From: Gammaproteobacteria bacterium
GTDB lineage: Bacteria; Pseudomonadota; Gammaproteobacteria; WOZS01
Assembly: GCA_011620135.1 (NCBI GenBank)
Contig: WOZS01000001.1
Span: forward strand, 1 to 52,750
Length of the DNA stretch: 52,750 nucleotides
Direction of reading: 5' to 3'
Part shown: positions 16,213-25,076 of the stretch, piece by piece
How positions within the stretch are numbered: the first letter of the stretch is position 1
How the letters are laid out: every line of letters begins with the position of its first letter
The notes under the pieces: generated by a model
The model's database searches: none
What the model was told of the DNA's origin: nothing
Seen by the model: only the letters and a program-made list of their open reading frames with translations
Translations under genes and position numbers: made by a program

Positions 16213-17349
16213 TTAAAAGTCGTTGCGGCGGCGCAAGAAGGCGGGCACGTCCAGATGCTCGAACTCCTTTTCATCTGATGTGCCCCCGTTCTTGCGGATC
16301 ACGGTAGGGCGCTCCAGTTCCTTGTAGTCACTCTCGGAGGTCGGCTTCGTGGAAGAGACGACCCGCAGCTGCGTCTCGCGCTCCTTGGCCCCAAGCCCTG
16401 TGGCCACCACCGTGACCCGGACCTCGTCGGTCATCTCTGGCTCGATGACCATGCCTATAACCACGGTGGCATCTGGTGCCGCGATCTCGGTGACCGCATT
16501 ACCCACCTCCTCGAGCTCACCCATGGTGATGTTGTTGCCTCCTGTGACATTCACCAGAATACCCTTGGCCCCGGACAGATTGACATCGTCCAGCAGAGGG
16601 CTTTGCAAAGCGGCATGGGTGGCCTCCCGTGCCCGGGCCTCGCCCCTGGCGGAACCCACCCCCATCATGGCGGGCCCCATGGCTGCCATCACGGTGCGCA
16701 CATCGGCAAAGTCCACATTGATGAGACCAGACCGGGTAATGAGCTCGGCAATACCGGAGACGGCATTGAGCAGCACGCCATCGGCAGCCTTGAAGGCGTC
16801 CAGCAGGCTGATCTGCTTGCCCAGCACGGCGGCCAGCTTCTCGTTGGGCACGGTGATCAGGGAATCCACGTATTTGCTCAAGACATTAATGCCTTCAAGG
16901 GCTATCTGCTGTCTTTTCTGACGCTCGAAGGAAAAGGGCTTGGTGACCACAGCCACGGTAAGCGCCCCCAACTCCTTGGCCACCTCGGCCACCACAGGTG
17001 CTGCCCCGGTCCCTGTCCCACCCCCCATGCCAGCGGTGATGAACAGCATGTCGGTGCCCTCGATGACCTCGCACAACCGGTCCCGATCCTCCAGGGCCGC
17101 CTGGCGCCCAATCTCGGGGTTGGCGCCAGCGCCAAGTCCCTTGGTAATGGAGCTGCCCAACTGGATCTTGACAGGGGCACTGGTCATGCGCAATGCCTGG
17201 GCATCGGAGTTGGCGCAGATGAATTCCACACCAGAAATGCCAGAGCGAATCATGTTTTCCACGGCATTGCCGCCGCCGCCGCCCACACCAATCACCCGGA
17301 TTACGGCATCATCGCGATAGCCGTCCGTTACTTCAAAGATATTCTCCAT
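16213..17349 (-). CDS. ftsZ: Cell division protein FtsZ
   Basis: 378 aa from the ATG at 17349 (MENIFEV), preceded by GGAGGGGG. Tubulin-like GTPase that polymerises into the division ring. Motifs: IRVIGVGGGGGNAVENM, the tubulin signature GGGTGTGAAPVVAEVAKE, the T7-loop NVDFADVRTVM with catalytic aspartates, and the conserved C-terminal peptide LDVPAFLRRR that binds FtsA and ZipA. The linker before that peptide is short (about 35 residues). It is the last gene of the dcw cluster, directly after ftsA; no lpxC follows as it would in Escherichia coli. Confidence 0.98.
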   Translation of the reverse strand: MENIFEVTDGYRDDAVIRVIGVGGGGGNAVENMIRSGISGVEFICANSDAQALRMTSAPVKIQLGSSITKGLGAGANPEIGRQAALEDRDRLCEVIEGTDMLFITAGMGGGTGTGAAPVVAEVAKELGALTVAVVTKPFSFERQKRQQIALEGINVLSKYVDSLITVPNEKLAAVLGKQISLLDAFKAADGVLLNAVSGIAELITRSGLINVDFADVRTVMAAMGPAMMGVGSARGEARAREATHAALQSPLLDDVNLSGAKGILVNVTGGNNITMGELEEVGNAVTEIAAPDATVVIGMVIEPEMTDEVRVTVVATGLGAKERETQLRVVSSTKPTSESDYKELERPTVIRKNGGTSDEKEFEHLDVPAFLRRRNDF

Positions 17350-17390
17350 AACCCCCTCCACTGCCCACAAAAACCATATGAACCGATGAT

Positions 17391-18617
17391 TTAGGCACTT
17401 CCCAAAAACCAGCCACGCACCCTGTGGAACAAACCTGCCCCAGGCTTGGACGCCTCGGTGGCCGCCTCTTCCATCGCCCGGCGCCCCACCATCGCCAGAC
17501 CCACGATCGTGGCCAGACCCGGATCCTGGGCCACCTCATGCAACCCGGTGGTCTGCAAGGGAGTGCCGAGGCGCACCGGGAAGTGGAAGCGTCGTTCAGC
17601 CAGACCCACGACGCCATCCATCTTTGCACCTCCTCCTGTCAGAACGATACCGGCTGTCAGCCCCTTGAGCAGGTCAGCATGGGCCGCCTCTGCGAAGACC
17701 AGGTCCAACAGTTCCTCATAGCGCGGCTCGATGATCTGCGCCAGCTGGCGATGCTGCACCTGGCGCCCGGGGCGGTCGGCCAGATCGGGTACCACGATGG
17801 ATTCATCCGTGGCCACCAGATCAGGCGCTGCGCTGCCGTAGCGCAGCTTCAGCTCTTCTGCATGCTGCGGAGGGGTGCGCAAGGTGATGGCAATGTCGTT
17901 GGTGACCAGGTAGCCTGCCACAGGAATGGAGGCCGTATGGCGAATGGCGCCATCCTTGTACAGGATGAGATCGGTAATCCCCGCGCCGATATCCACCAGA
18001 CACACACCCAACTCCCGTTCATCCTCGGTCAACACAGCTTCCGCAGCGGCCACATGGCTGAGAATGATCTGATCCACGGCCAGATTGGCGTGCTCCACGC
18101 AGCGGCGCAGATTCTGCGCAGCACTGATATTGCCAGTGACGATATGCACCTTGGCCTCCAGACGCACCCCACACATCCCGGTGGGATCGCGGATGCCATC
18201 CTGGCCATCAAGGATGAACTCCTGGGGGGAGGCATGCAGCACCTGTTTGGCCGGCACGGCCACGGCCTTGGCAGCCTCCAGCACCTTGTCCACATCGTCC
18301 CGCCGCACCTCATTGTCTCGCACGGCCACCACGCCATTGGAGTTCAGGCTCTGGATGTGGGTGCCCGATATGCTGACATAGGCTGAATGAATCTCGCAGT
18401 CCGCCATGGCCTCGGCCTCCGCCACGGCCCCAGAGATGGCCTGGACGGTGGCATCGATATCGATCACCGCCCCACGGCGCAAGCCCGTGCATGGTTTGGA
18501 GCTGACGCTCAGGATCTCGAGCAGACCGCCGGGTATCCATTGCCCCACCAGCGCCCGTACCCGGCTGGTCCCTACATCCAGGGCCACGGTCATACCTGGC
18601 TCAGGTTTCTTGGCCAT
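17391..18617 (-). CDS. ftsA: Cell division protein FtsA
   Basis: 408 aa from the ATG at 18617 five bases after AGGAGG. Actin-fold ATPase that tethers FtsZ to the inner membrane. It has ALDVGTSRVRALVG (phosphate 1), the 1C/SHS2 insertion region with GTHIQSLNSNGVVAV, VCLVDIGAGITDLILYKDG (phosphate 2), and IVLTGGGAKMDGV (adenosine loop). The C-terminus, AGLFHRVRGWFLGSA, is an amphipathic membrane-targeting helix. Its start lies inside the end of ftsQ (17-base overlap). Confidence 0.97.
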   Translation of the reverse strand: MAKKPEPGMTVALDVGTSRVRALVGQWIPGGLLEILSVSSKPCTGLRRGAVIDIDATVQAISGAVAEAEAMADCEIHSAYVSISGTHIQSLNSNGVVAVRDNEVRRDDVDKVLEAAKAVAVPAKQVLHASPQEFILDGQDGIRDPTGMCGVRLEAKVHIVTGNISAAQNLRRCVEHANLAVDQIILSHVAAAEAVLTEDERELGVCLVDIGAGITDLILYKDGAIRHTASIPVAGYLVTNDIAITLRTPPQHAEELKLRYGSAAPDLVATDESIVVPDLADRPGRQVQHRQLAQIIEPRYEELLDLVFAEAAHADLLKGLTAGIVLTGGGAKMDGVVGLAERRFHFPVRLGTPLQTTGLHEVAQDPGLATIVGLAMVGRRAMEEAATEASKPGAGLFHRVRGWFLGSA

Positions 18618-19509
18618 GCATTCCTCCTGTGGCAATGGGAAACACACGCTCGCCGTGTCCTTCCTGCCACGCCGCCCCCTTGGCTCCGGGGAAAGGAATC
18701 AGTGACTCTCCCCGAGCCATGGTGCCACGCTCTGTGCCGTGATCGGGTGCAGTCGCCTTGAGGCGCACGGCAAAGGCCCCCCGGTAGCGCAGATCGATGC
18801 GCTCCACCAGCGGCTGTTGGGCATGGACCAGGGGGTAGACCACCTGCAGATAGGTGGTCATGTCGGCAAGAGGGGCCTGCGTGCCCAGCAGCACCTCAAC
18901 GCCTGAGACCCGGGCACGCCAGGCGGCCGCTTCCAGATGCAACGCCTCGAGATGCAGGCCAAAGGCCAGGCACTGGCGGGCCAGAGACTGAAAATGCTGG
19001 AAAATCAAGGTCTTGCTTGTTTCCGGGCCACTGAGCCGGGGCAGATCCGGCGGGGGGGAAGGCGCCTGGAAAGGCCGTCCTTGCTCATCGAGCAGGGCAT
19101 CCCCCCAGCGGGCTGCCGCCTGGCGCTCCTTGATGGCGATCTGCAGGCGGTTCGGCCACAGGCGCGCTACTGTCACGTGTTCTATCCATGGATGCCTGGA
19201 AAGCACCTGTGCCACACGCTCGATGGACATCATCAAGAGCCCCTGTCCCGCAAATGGGGTCACCATGACCCGCACCTCTTCGGGGCGCACATGGTGCAAC
19301 GTGCCGGTGATCACCATGCTGCGCACAGGCAACACCCGCAGACCATCACGCAACAAGACCACGCAGCCATAAAGTGGCGCAAAAAGCACAATCCATTCCA
19401 ACAACCCCAGACCAATGAGCAGCCGTTGACTGATGGGGTGCACTGCCCTGGCAGATGCGCGGCCTTGTGCCTGGATACGGACAGAGGTAGCCATGGTACT
19501 CATTGCCAT
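18601..19509 (-). CDS. ftsQ: Cell division protein FtsQ
   Basis: 302 aa from the ATG at 19509, five bases after GGAG. A short cytoplasmic N-terminus is followed by one membrane helix (LLIGLGLLEWIVLFAPLYGCVV) and a periplasmic part: a POTRA-like domain (VRSMVITGTLHHVRPEEVRVMV, then HPWIEHVTVARLWPNRLQIAIKERQAAARW) and the FtsQ beta domain. It bridges FtsA/FtsZ to FtsL/FtsB in the divisome. The tail beyond ERIDLRYRGAFAVRLK is longer than usual, low in order and overlaps the ftsA start. Confidence 0.93.
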   Translation of the reverse strand: MAMSTMATSVRIQAQGRASARAVHPISQRLLIGLGLLEWIVLFAPLYGCVVLLRDGLRVLPVRSMVITGTLHHVRPEEVRVMVTPFAGQGLLMMSIERVAQVLSRHPWIEHVTVARLWPNRLQIAIKERQAAARWGDALLDEQGRPFQAPSPPPDLPRLSGPETSKTLIFQHFQSLARQCLAFGLHLEALHLEAAAWRARVSGVEVLLGTQAPLADMTTYLQVVYPLVHAQQPLVERIDLRYRGAFAVRLKATAPDHGTERGTMARGESLIPFPGAKGAAWQEGHGERVFPIATGGMHGQET

Positions 19510-19549
19510 TCGATCTCCAATGGTGCCAAACGACAAACAACATAACGCC

Positions 19550-20491
19550 TCATGGCAGGCTGCTCTCCAGGATCAGCCAGCACAGGGCAGGAAAATCCAG
19601 GCCCACCGCCTGGGCCGCCATGGGGACCAGACTGTGGCTGGTCATCCCGGGCACGGTATTGATCTCCAACAACCACAGTCGCTGCTCGGTATCCAGGATC
19701 ATGTCCACCCTGGCCCATCCCGTGACGTCACAGGCTCGGCAAGCCTTGGTTGCCAGGAGGCAAGCAGACTCCTCCATGGCTGCCTCGAGTCCAGCCGGAC
19801 AGAAATATCTCGTTTCAGCGGAGTGATACTTGGCCTCATAACCGTACCACCCGCCTGGTGCCTGGATGCGTACCACCGGCAGCGCCATCTCCTGCAACAC
19901 GGCCACGGTCAGCTCCTGGCCGCGCAGCCAGGGTTCAACCAGGACGCGCTCGTCCTGCTTCCTGGCTAATGCATATCCCTGGGCAAAATCATCCAGTCGA
20001 TCGATCCTGGAAACGCCAATGGTGGAACCCTCTCGGGCGGGCTTGACCGCCAGGGGCAAGCCAAGACGTGCCGCGATGGCAGCACCATCCTGGGCCGACT
20101 CAGCGAGGGCAAAGGGCGCTGTGAGCAACTCCTGGGCTTGCCACAGTTGCTTGCAGCGTACCTTATCCATGGTCAGGGCGCATCCTGCCACGCCACTGCC
20201 CGTATACGGGATACCGAGCTGCTGGAGAAAACCCTGGATCGTACCATCCTCGCCACCCCGGCCATGCAGCATGATGAAAGCCCGGTCATATGGTGTTTGC
20301 AAGAACTGGTCGATCCATTGCCGCTGCCCTGTATCCAGGGCCGCAGCCTCGATACCCTGGCTGCGCAAGGCCTCCAGCACCGCCTGCCCTCCGGCAAGCG
20401 AGACATCCCTTTCTGCGGATGAACCCCCATACAGCACGACCACCCGACCGAACTCCCGGGGATCTGTGCAGCGTCTCATGAAGGGCATCAT
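19550..20491 (-). CDS. ddl: D-alanine--D-alanine ligase
   Basis: 313 aa, ATP-grasp. VVVLYGGSSAERDVSLAGG (N-terminal), MLHGRGGEDGTIQGFLQQLGIPYTGSG, PAREGSTIGVSRI, and the C-terminal metal-binding DVTGWARVDMI plus LEINTVPGMTSHSLVP. It joins two D-alanines for the UDP-muramyl pentapeptide. The start overlaps the murB stop by four bases (ATGA). The length is as usual for the DdlB type within dcw clusters. Confidence 0.96.
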   Translation of the reverse strand: MMPFMRRCTDPREFGRVVVLYGGSSAERDVSLAGGQAVLEALRSQGIEAAALDTGQRQWIDQFLQTPYDRAFIMLHGRGGEDGTIQGFLQQLGIPYTGSGVAGCALTMDKVRCKQLWQAQELLTAPFALAESAQDGAAIAARLGLPLAVKPAREGSTIGVSRIDRLDDFAQGYALARKQDERVLVEPWLRGQELTVAVLQEMALPVVRIQAPGGWYGYEAKYHSAETRYFCPAGLEAAMEESACLLATKACRACDVTGWARVDMILDTEQRLWLLEINTVPGMTSHSLVPMAAQAVGLDFPALCWLILESSLP

Positions 20492-21390
20492 GCCGCCTCC
20501 CCGACAACCCGCACCTCTGGTTCCAGAAGCACGCCACAGCGCCGCACAACACTTTCCTGCATGTGGATCATCAATTCTTCCACATCCTCGGCACGCGCGC
20601 CTGGGCTTGTGGTGATGAAATTGGCATGCTTGAGAGACACCCGGGCTCCACCCCTCTGGTATCCCTTGAGACCGGCTTGCTCCAGCAGGCGCCCGGCACT
20701 CTCGCCAGGGGGATTCTTGAACACGGATCCGCAGCTGGGCTGTCCCAGTGGCTGGCGGGCAGCCCGTTCCCGCAACACCTGGCGGATCGCCTGCTGCCCC
20801 TCATGGGGATCGCTTGGAGGAAAGCGCAGCCAAGCCCCGGTAAACCAGGCCCCATACAGACCCTCCACACGCCTGTAGCCAACAGTGAACGTCTCCCGAT
20901 GGCGCAAGATAGTCTGTCCCTGGCGATCGACCATGGCCACAGCCTCCACGAAAGACCAGGTCTCGCCACCAAAGGCACCGGCGTTCATGGCCAACGCACC
21001 ACCCAGGGTGCCAGGAATGCCGGCCAGGAAGGCGGCAGCCTGGCCAAAGCCCTCCCTGGCAGCCTGCCTGGCAAGCCGGGCACAGGATACCCCGGCTTCG
21101 CAATAAAAGCGCCCCTCACCCTCGTAGCGCATCCCATTCAAGGCACCATGCATCAGCACCACCAGGCCAGGAAAACCCCCGTCACGAACCAGTACATTCG
21201 ATCCGAGACCCAGGAAGAACAGCGACTCATGTTCTGGCCAGGCAGCCAGCAGATGCTGGAGATCCTCCAGGTCGGCAGGCTGGTAGAGCCAGCGCGCCCG
21301 ACCGCCCAGCCGCAGGGAAACATGATCGGCCAGGGATTTGGCTGCCCAACCCCGGCCACGCAAACCGCTGATCAGATTCACAGCCGTCAT
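20488..21390 (-). CDS. murB: UDP-N-acetylenolpyruvoylglucosamine reductase
   Basis: 300 aa. FAD-dependent reductase that makes UDP-MurNAc. FLGLGSNVLVRDGG binds FAD; LAGIPGTLGGALAMNAGAFGGE and GYRRVEG are family hallmarks; SCGSVFKNPPG carries the catalytic Ser and LEPEVRVVG the catalytic Glu. It overlaps murC by four bases (ATGA). Having murB within dcw, between murC and ddl, differs from E. coli and occurs in alphaproteobacteria and some gamma- and betaproteobacteria. Confidence 0.96.
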   Translation of the reverse strand: MTAVNLISGLRGRGWAAKSLADHVSLRLGGRARWLYQPADLEDLQHLLAAWPEHESLFFLGLGSNVLVRDGGFPGLVVLMHGALNGMRYEGEGRFYCEAGVSCARLARQAAREGFGQAAAFLAGIPGTLGGALAMNAGAFGGETWSFVEAVAMVDRQGQTILRHRETFTVGYRRVEGLYGAWFTGAWLRFPPSDPHEGQQAIRQVLRERAARQPLGQPSCGSVFKNPPGESAGRLLEQAGLKGYQRGGARVSLKHANFITTSPGARAEDVEELMIHMQESVVRRCGVLLEPEVRVVGEAA

Positions 21391-22838
21391 GGCTCAACCC
21401 GCTCCTGTCCCCAGCGTTCCAGCAGGGCGGGCGCCAGTTGCGCCACATCCCCTGCTCCAGCGACCAGGACGGTATCACCATGCCGCAGCACATCCGGCAG
21501 CCGCTCCAGGGTCTGGGGCACATCCGTCATGCGCACCACCGAAACATGATGGCTCTCCAATAAGGCCTGCAGATCATCGCTGTCAAGGCCAGCGCTGGCT
21601 GATTCTCCAGCTGCATACACATCCAGCAACACCACAAGCCCTGGAACGGCAGCCAGCACCTCCACGAAGGCAGCCATCAGGGCGGCCGTTCTGGTATAGC
21701 GGTGGGGCTGAAATACCAGCACCAGTCTTTCGCCTGGCCGAATCTGGGCAACCGCTTCCAATGCCGCGCGCAGCTCGGTGGGATGATGGGCATAGTCGTC
21801 CACCACGGTCACCTCGCCATGGGGCAATGCTATGGTGCCCAGCTGCTGCAAGCGCCGTTCGATTCCAGAAAAACCCGCCAGTGCCTGGGCCATGTGTCCC
21901 ACATCCAAACCAAGATCGAAGCCCACAGCCAGGGCAGCCAGGGCATTGAGAATGTTGTGCCGCCCTGGAACATGCAGGGCAAAGGTACTCATGGGCTGAT
22001 CAGGAAAGGCGACATCAAATTGCATACCATCCTGCTTGAATACAGCAGAACTGGCCCGAATCTGGGCATCCTCGCTGAAGCCATAGGTCAACACCGGGCG
22101 CCCCAGCTCGGGCAACAGGCTGCGAATGATGGGGTCATCGATGCAGACCACGGCAAGACCATAAAAAGGCAAGCGATGCACGAATTCCACGAAGGCGCGC
22201 TGCAACAGCTGAAAATCCCCGGCGTAATTCTCCAAGTGATCGGGTTCGATGTTGGTGACCACGGCCACCAGTGGCGAGAGGCGCAGGAAAGAGCCATCAC
22301 TCTCATCGGCCTCGGCCACCAGGTGTACGCCACTGCCCACCCGGGCATGAACGCCCATGCCCCGCACCCGGCCACCGATGACGAAGGTTGGATCAAGTCC
22401 CGCCTGGCATAACAAAGCCGCAATCAGGCTGGTGGTGGTGGTCTTGCCGTGGGTACCGGCCACCGCGATCCCCTGGCGAAAGCGCATCAACTCACCGAGC
22501 ATCTCGGCGCGCGGAATCACCGGGATGCGGCGGCGCCGGGCTTCGACAAGCTCCACATTGTCCCTTGGCACGGCACTGGAGTAGACCACCACATCGGCAT
22601 CGGCCGCCTGTGTCGCCACATGGCCAATGCTGATGGCGGCCCCCATGGCGGCCAGCCGCATGCTGAGCGGCCCGACGCGCAGATCGGAGCCACTGACCAT
22701 ATAGCCAAGCCGGAGCAATACCTCGGCGATACCAGCCATGCCCTGGCCACCAATGCCCACCAGGTGGACATGTCGCACTCGGCCCATGGGATACCAGGCA
22801 TTCTGGATCTGGTGTGGCTGCAACAGGGCTGATCCCAT
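21387..22838 (-). CDS. murC: UDP-N-acetylmuramate--L-alanine ligase
   Basis: 483 aa from the ATG at 22838, which has GGGGA seven bases upstream; an ATG at 22853 is an alternative. Mur-ligase domains in order: HVHLVGIGGQGMAGIAEVLLRLG (UDP-binding), the P-loop VAGTHGKTTTTSLI, AEADESDGSFLRL and TNIEPDHLENY (central domain), then DDYAHHPTEL and VFQPHRYTRT (C-terminal domain). It adds L-alanine to UDP-MurNAc. The frame is open far upstream inside murG, but that part is not MurC-like. Confidence 0.95.
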   Translation of the reverse strand: MGSALLQPHQIQNAWYPMGRVRHVHLVGIGGQGMAGIAEVLLRLGYMVSGSDLRVGPLSMRLAAMGAAISIGHVATQAADADVVVYSSAVPRDNVELVEARRRRIPVIPRAEMLGELMRFRQGIAVAGTHGKTTTTSLIAALLCQAGLDPTFVIGGRVRGMGVHARVGSGVHLVAEADESDGSFLRLSPLVAVVTNIEPDHLENYAGDFQLLQRAFVEFVHRLPFYGLAVVCIDDPIIRSLLPELGRPVLTYGFSEDAQIRASSAVFKQDGMQFDVAFPDQPMSTFALHVPGRHNILNALAALAVGFDLGLDVGHMAQALAGFSGIERRLQQLGTIALPHGEVTVVDDYAHHPTELRAALEAVAQIRPGERLVLVFQPHRYTRTAALMAAFVEVLAAVPGLVVLLDVYAAGESASAGLDSDDLQALLESHHVSVVRMTDVPQTLERLPDVLRHGDTVLVAGAGDVAQLAPALLERWGQERVEP

Positions 22839-22842
22839 CTGT

Positions 22843-23922
22843 TTATTCCCCATTGCATACCGCCGCGACAATATCCCGACAGGCATCTGGTCTGGCAAGG
22901 CTTCTGGCGGCACGGGCCATGGCAAGCAGGTGCATCCTGTCCAGATGGCCTGACCGCACGATACCGGCCAGCTGCTGGGGTGTAAGCCCGGCTTCCGGGC
23001 ACACCACAGCCCCCCCTTGATCAGCAAGCCACTTGGCATTGTATGTTTGGTGATCATCAACCGCATGGGGATAGGGGATCAGGATGGCCCCCAACCCGGC
23101 GGCACTCAATTCACAGATTGTCAATGCCCCGGCGCGACAGATGGCCAGATCGGCCCAGGCATAGGCCTCGCCCATGTCGGTGATGAACTCACTGATCATC
23201 ACATCATCCGCCAGCTGACCGTAAGCCTCCTGGGTAAACTGCAGGCGTCCCGCACCACACTGATGACGCACAGCGATGGAGCAGCCAGCCGCTCGCAGTA
23301 TGGCCATCGCCTGGGGCACCAGCCGATTCAAGGCCATGGCACCCTGACTCCCCCCCAATACCAGAAGACGGATGGGGCCTGTGCGGCCCGCCATGCGATC
23401 CTGGGGTGGGGGCAGATGCGTAATGCTCTCCCGGACCGGATTACCCACCAGGTTCGCCTTGGGACGACCAGGGAAGGCATGGGGAAAGGCAATCAACACC
23501 TGATGGGCAAGGGGGGCCAGCAGCCGATTGGACAGGCCGGCGACGGCGTTTTGCTCATGGACCACCAAACGCACGCCGCTCAATCGGGCAGCCATGCCCG
23601 CAGGGACACTCACAAAGCCTCCCATAGCCAGAACCGTGCGGGGCTGCAGACGATGCAACATGGTCAACGCCTGCCCCAGTGCAACAAGCAGCCTCACCGG
23701 AAGCGCGAGCCAGGGCCCCAGGCCCCGTCCTCGCACCCCCCGGAACGACAGCACATGCAAGGCAATGCCCGCCTGGGGCACCAACCGGGCTTCCATGCCA
23801 ACGGAGGTGCCCAGCCAGGCCACCTTCTGCCCCTCCCGGCGCAGGGCATCGGCCACTGCCAGGCCAGGGAAGACATGTCCTCCGGTGCCTGCCGCTGCGA
23901 TGACCACATCGATCGCGCTCAA
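22843..23922 (-). CDS. murG: UDP-GlcNAc:lipid I N-acetylglucosaminyltransferase
   Basis: 359 aa with a TTG start at 23922 whose TTGA overlaps the ftsW stop; GGGGAGA precedes it. GT-B fold: DVVIAAAGTGGHVFPGLAVADAL (glycine-rich loop), HEQNAVAGLSNRLLA, VLGGSQGAMALNRLVP, and the UDP-GlcNAc binding ICRAGALTICELSAAGLGAILIPYPHAVDDHQ. It converts lipid I to lipid II at the inner face of the cytoplasmic membrane. Confidence 0.96.
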   Translation of the reverse strand: MSAIDVVIAAAGTGGHVFPGLAVADALRREGQKVAWLGTSVGMEARLVPQAGIALHVLSFRGVRGRGLGPWLALPVRLLVALGQALTMLHRLQPRTVLAMGGFVSVPAGMAARLSGVRLVVHEQNAVAGLSNRLLAPLAHQVLIAFPHAFPGRPKANLVGNPVRESITHLPPPQDRMAGRTGPIRLLVLGGSQGAMALNRLVPQAMAILRAAGCSIAVRHQCGAGRLQFTQEAYGQLADDVMISEFITDMGEAYAWADLAICRAGALTICELSAAGLGAILIPYPHAVDDHQTYNAKWLADQGGAVVCPEAGLTPQQLAGIVRSGHLDRMHLLAMARAARSLARPDACRDIVAAVCNGE

Positions 23923-25076
23923 ATGGTTCTCCCCTTGGCCTGACGAATGGCCCGGTCAATGCGCAGCACCATGGCCAACGCCACGGTGGACGTCACCAGG
24001 CTGCTGCCCCCATAACTCACCAGTGGCATGGTGAGGCCCTTGGTGGGCAGCAGCCCCATGGCCACAGCCATGTTGATGGCGGTCTGCAGCCCGAACCATG
24101 CCGCAATGCCCATCACCAGATAGGCCGCAAAACCCCAGCCCGCCACCATGGCCCGCTGGCTGACACGCACTATCCGCATCACCAGCACGCCATAGAGCAG
24201 CAAGAGCAACAAGGAACCCATAAGCCCTGTTTCCTCTGCGTAAATCGCATAGATGAAATCGGTATGAGCCTCTGGAAGATAGGCCAGTTTCTGCATGGAG
24301 GCTCCAAGTCCACTGCCCCATAGCCCTCCAGAGCCGATGGCCATCAGGGAGTGGATCAGCTGGTAGCCGTGCCCCAATGGATCAGCCCAAGGGTCCATGA
24401 AAGACAGCAGGCGTTCCAGGCGATAACTGGAATGCCACACCAAACCTGCAAGTCCGGCAAAACCACAGACCCCAAAAAACAAGAGATGCGTCCAACGCAG
24501 ACCCGCCACGAACAACATGATCGCCACAACCGCCCAGAGTACCACCAGCGCGCCCAGATCAGGCTCCAACAACAAAAGCCATCCTGCCACGCAGAGCACC
24601 GCCATGGGCAGGGCCAGGGCCACAGGCGGCAGATCTGCCTTGGCGGCATAGCGTTCCAGATGAGCGGCCATGAAGACCACCAGCAGTAATCGTGCCACCT
24701 CGGAAACCTGCACCATGATTGGCCCCAGGGCCAGCCAACGGCGGCTGCCATTGACTGTTTCACCAAACCCTGGCGCCAGGACAATACTGAGCAGCAGCAG
24801 GGCCAGCACGGGGCACCAGGGGGCAAGCAGGCTGAACCAGCGCATGGGCGCCGACCAGACCGCCATGCCCAAAGCGAGCCCAACCGCCAGGAAGGCCATT
24901 TGACGGCGCAGGAAATAGGCTGGATCACCCGTCCAGGACATTGCCGTGTCATAGGAAGCCGAAAAGGTCATAATGAGACCAATGCCCACCAGGACACTGC
25001 CCACAGCCAGCAGCACAGCATCAAGACCTGCTGCAGTCGCGGTCTGTAGTTCTACGCCGACAGTGCGCGCACGCAT
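23919..25076 (-). CDS. ftsW: Lipid II polymerase/flippase-family protein FtsW
   Basis: 385 aa, SEDS family, about ten membrane helices. Recognisable stretches are MTFSASYDTA after helix 1, GSRRWLALGPIMVQVSEVARL (the WI-like loop), EPDLGALVVLW with the conserved charged residue, and the C-terminal PTKGLTMPLVSYGGSSLV. With FtsI it polymerises septal peptidoglycan. The start at 25076 overlaps the murD end by 25 bases. Confidence 0.96.
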   Translation of the reverse strand: MRARTVGVELQTATAAGLDAVLLAVGSVLVGIGLIMTFSASYDTAMSWTGDPAYFLRRQMAFLAVGLALGMAVWSAPMRWFSLLAPWCPVLALLLLSIVLAPGFGETVNGSRRWLALGPIMVQVSEVARLLLVVFMAAHLERYAAKADLPPVALALPMAVLCVAGWLLLLEPDLGALVVLWAVVAIMLFVAGLRWTHLLFFGVCGFAGLAGLVWHSSYRLERLLSFMDPWADPLGHGYQLIHSLMAIGSGGLWGSGLGASMQKLAYLPEAHTDFIYAIYAEETGLMGSLLLLLLYGVLVMRIVRVSQRAMVAGWGFAAYLVMGIAAWFGLQTAINMAVAMGLLPTKGLTMPLVSYGGSSLVTSTVALAMVLRIDRAIRQAKGRTI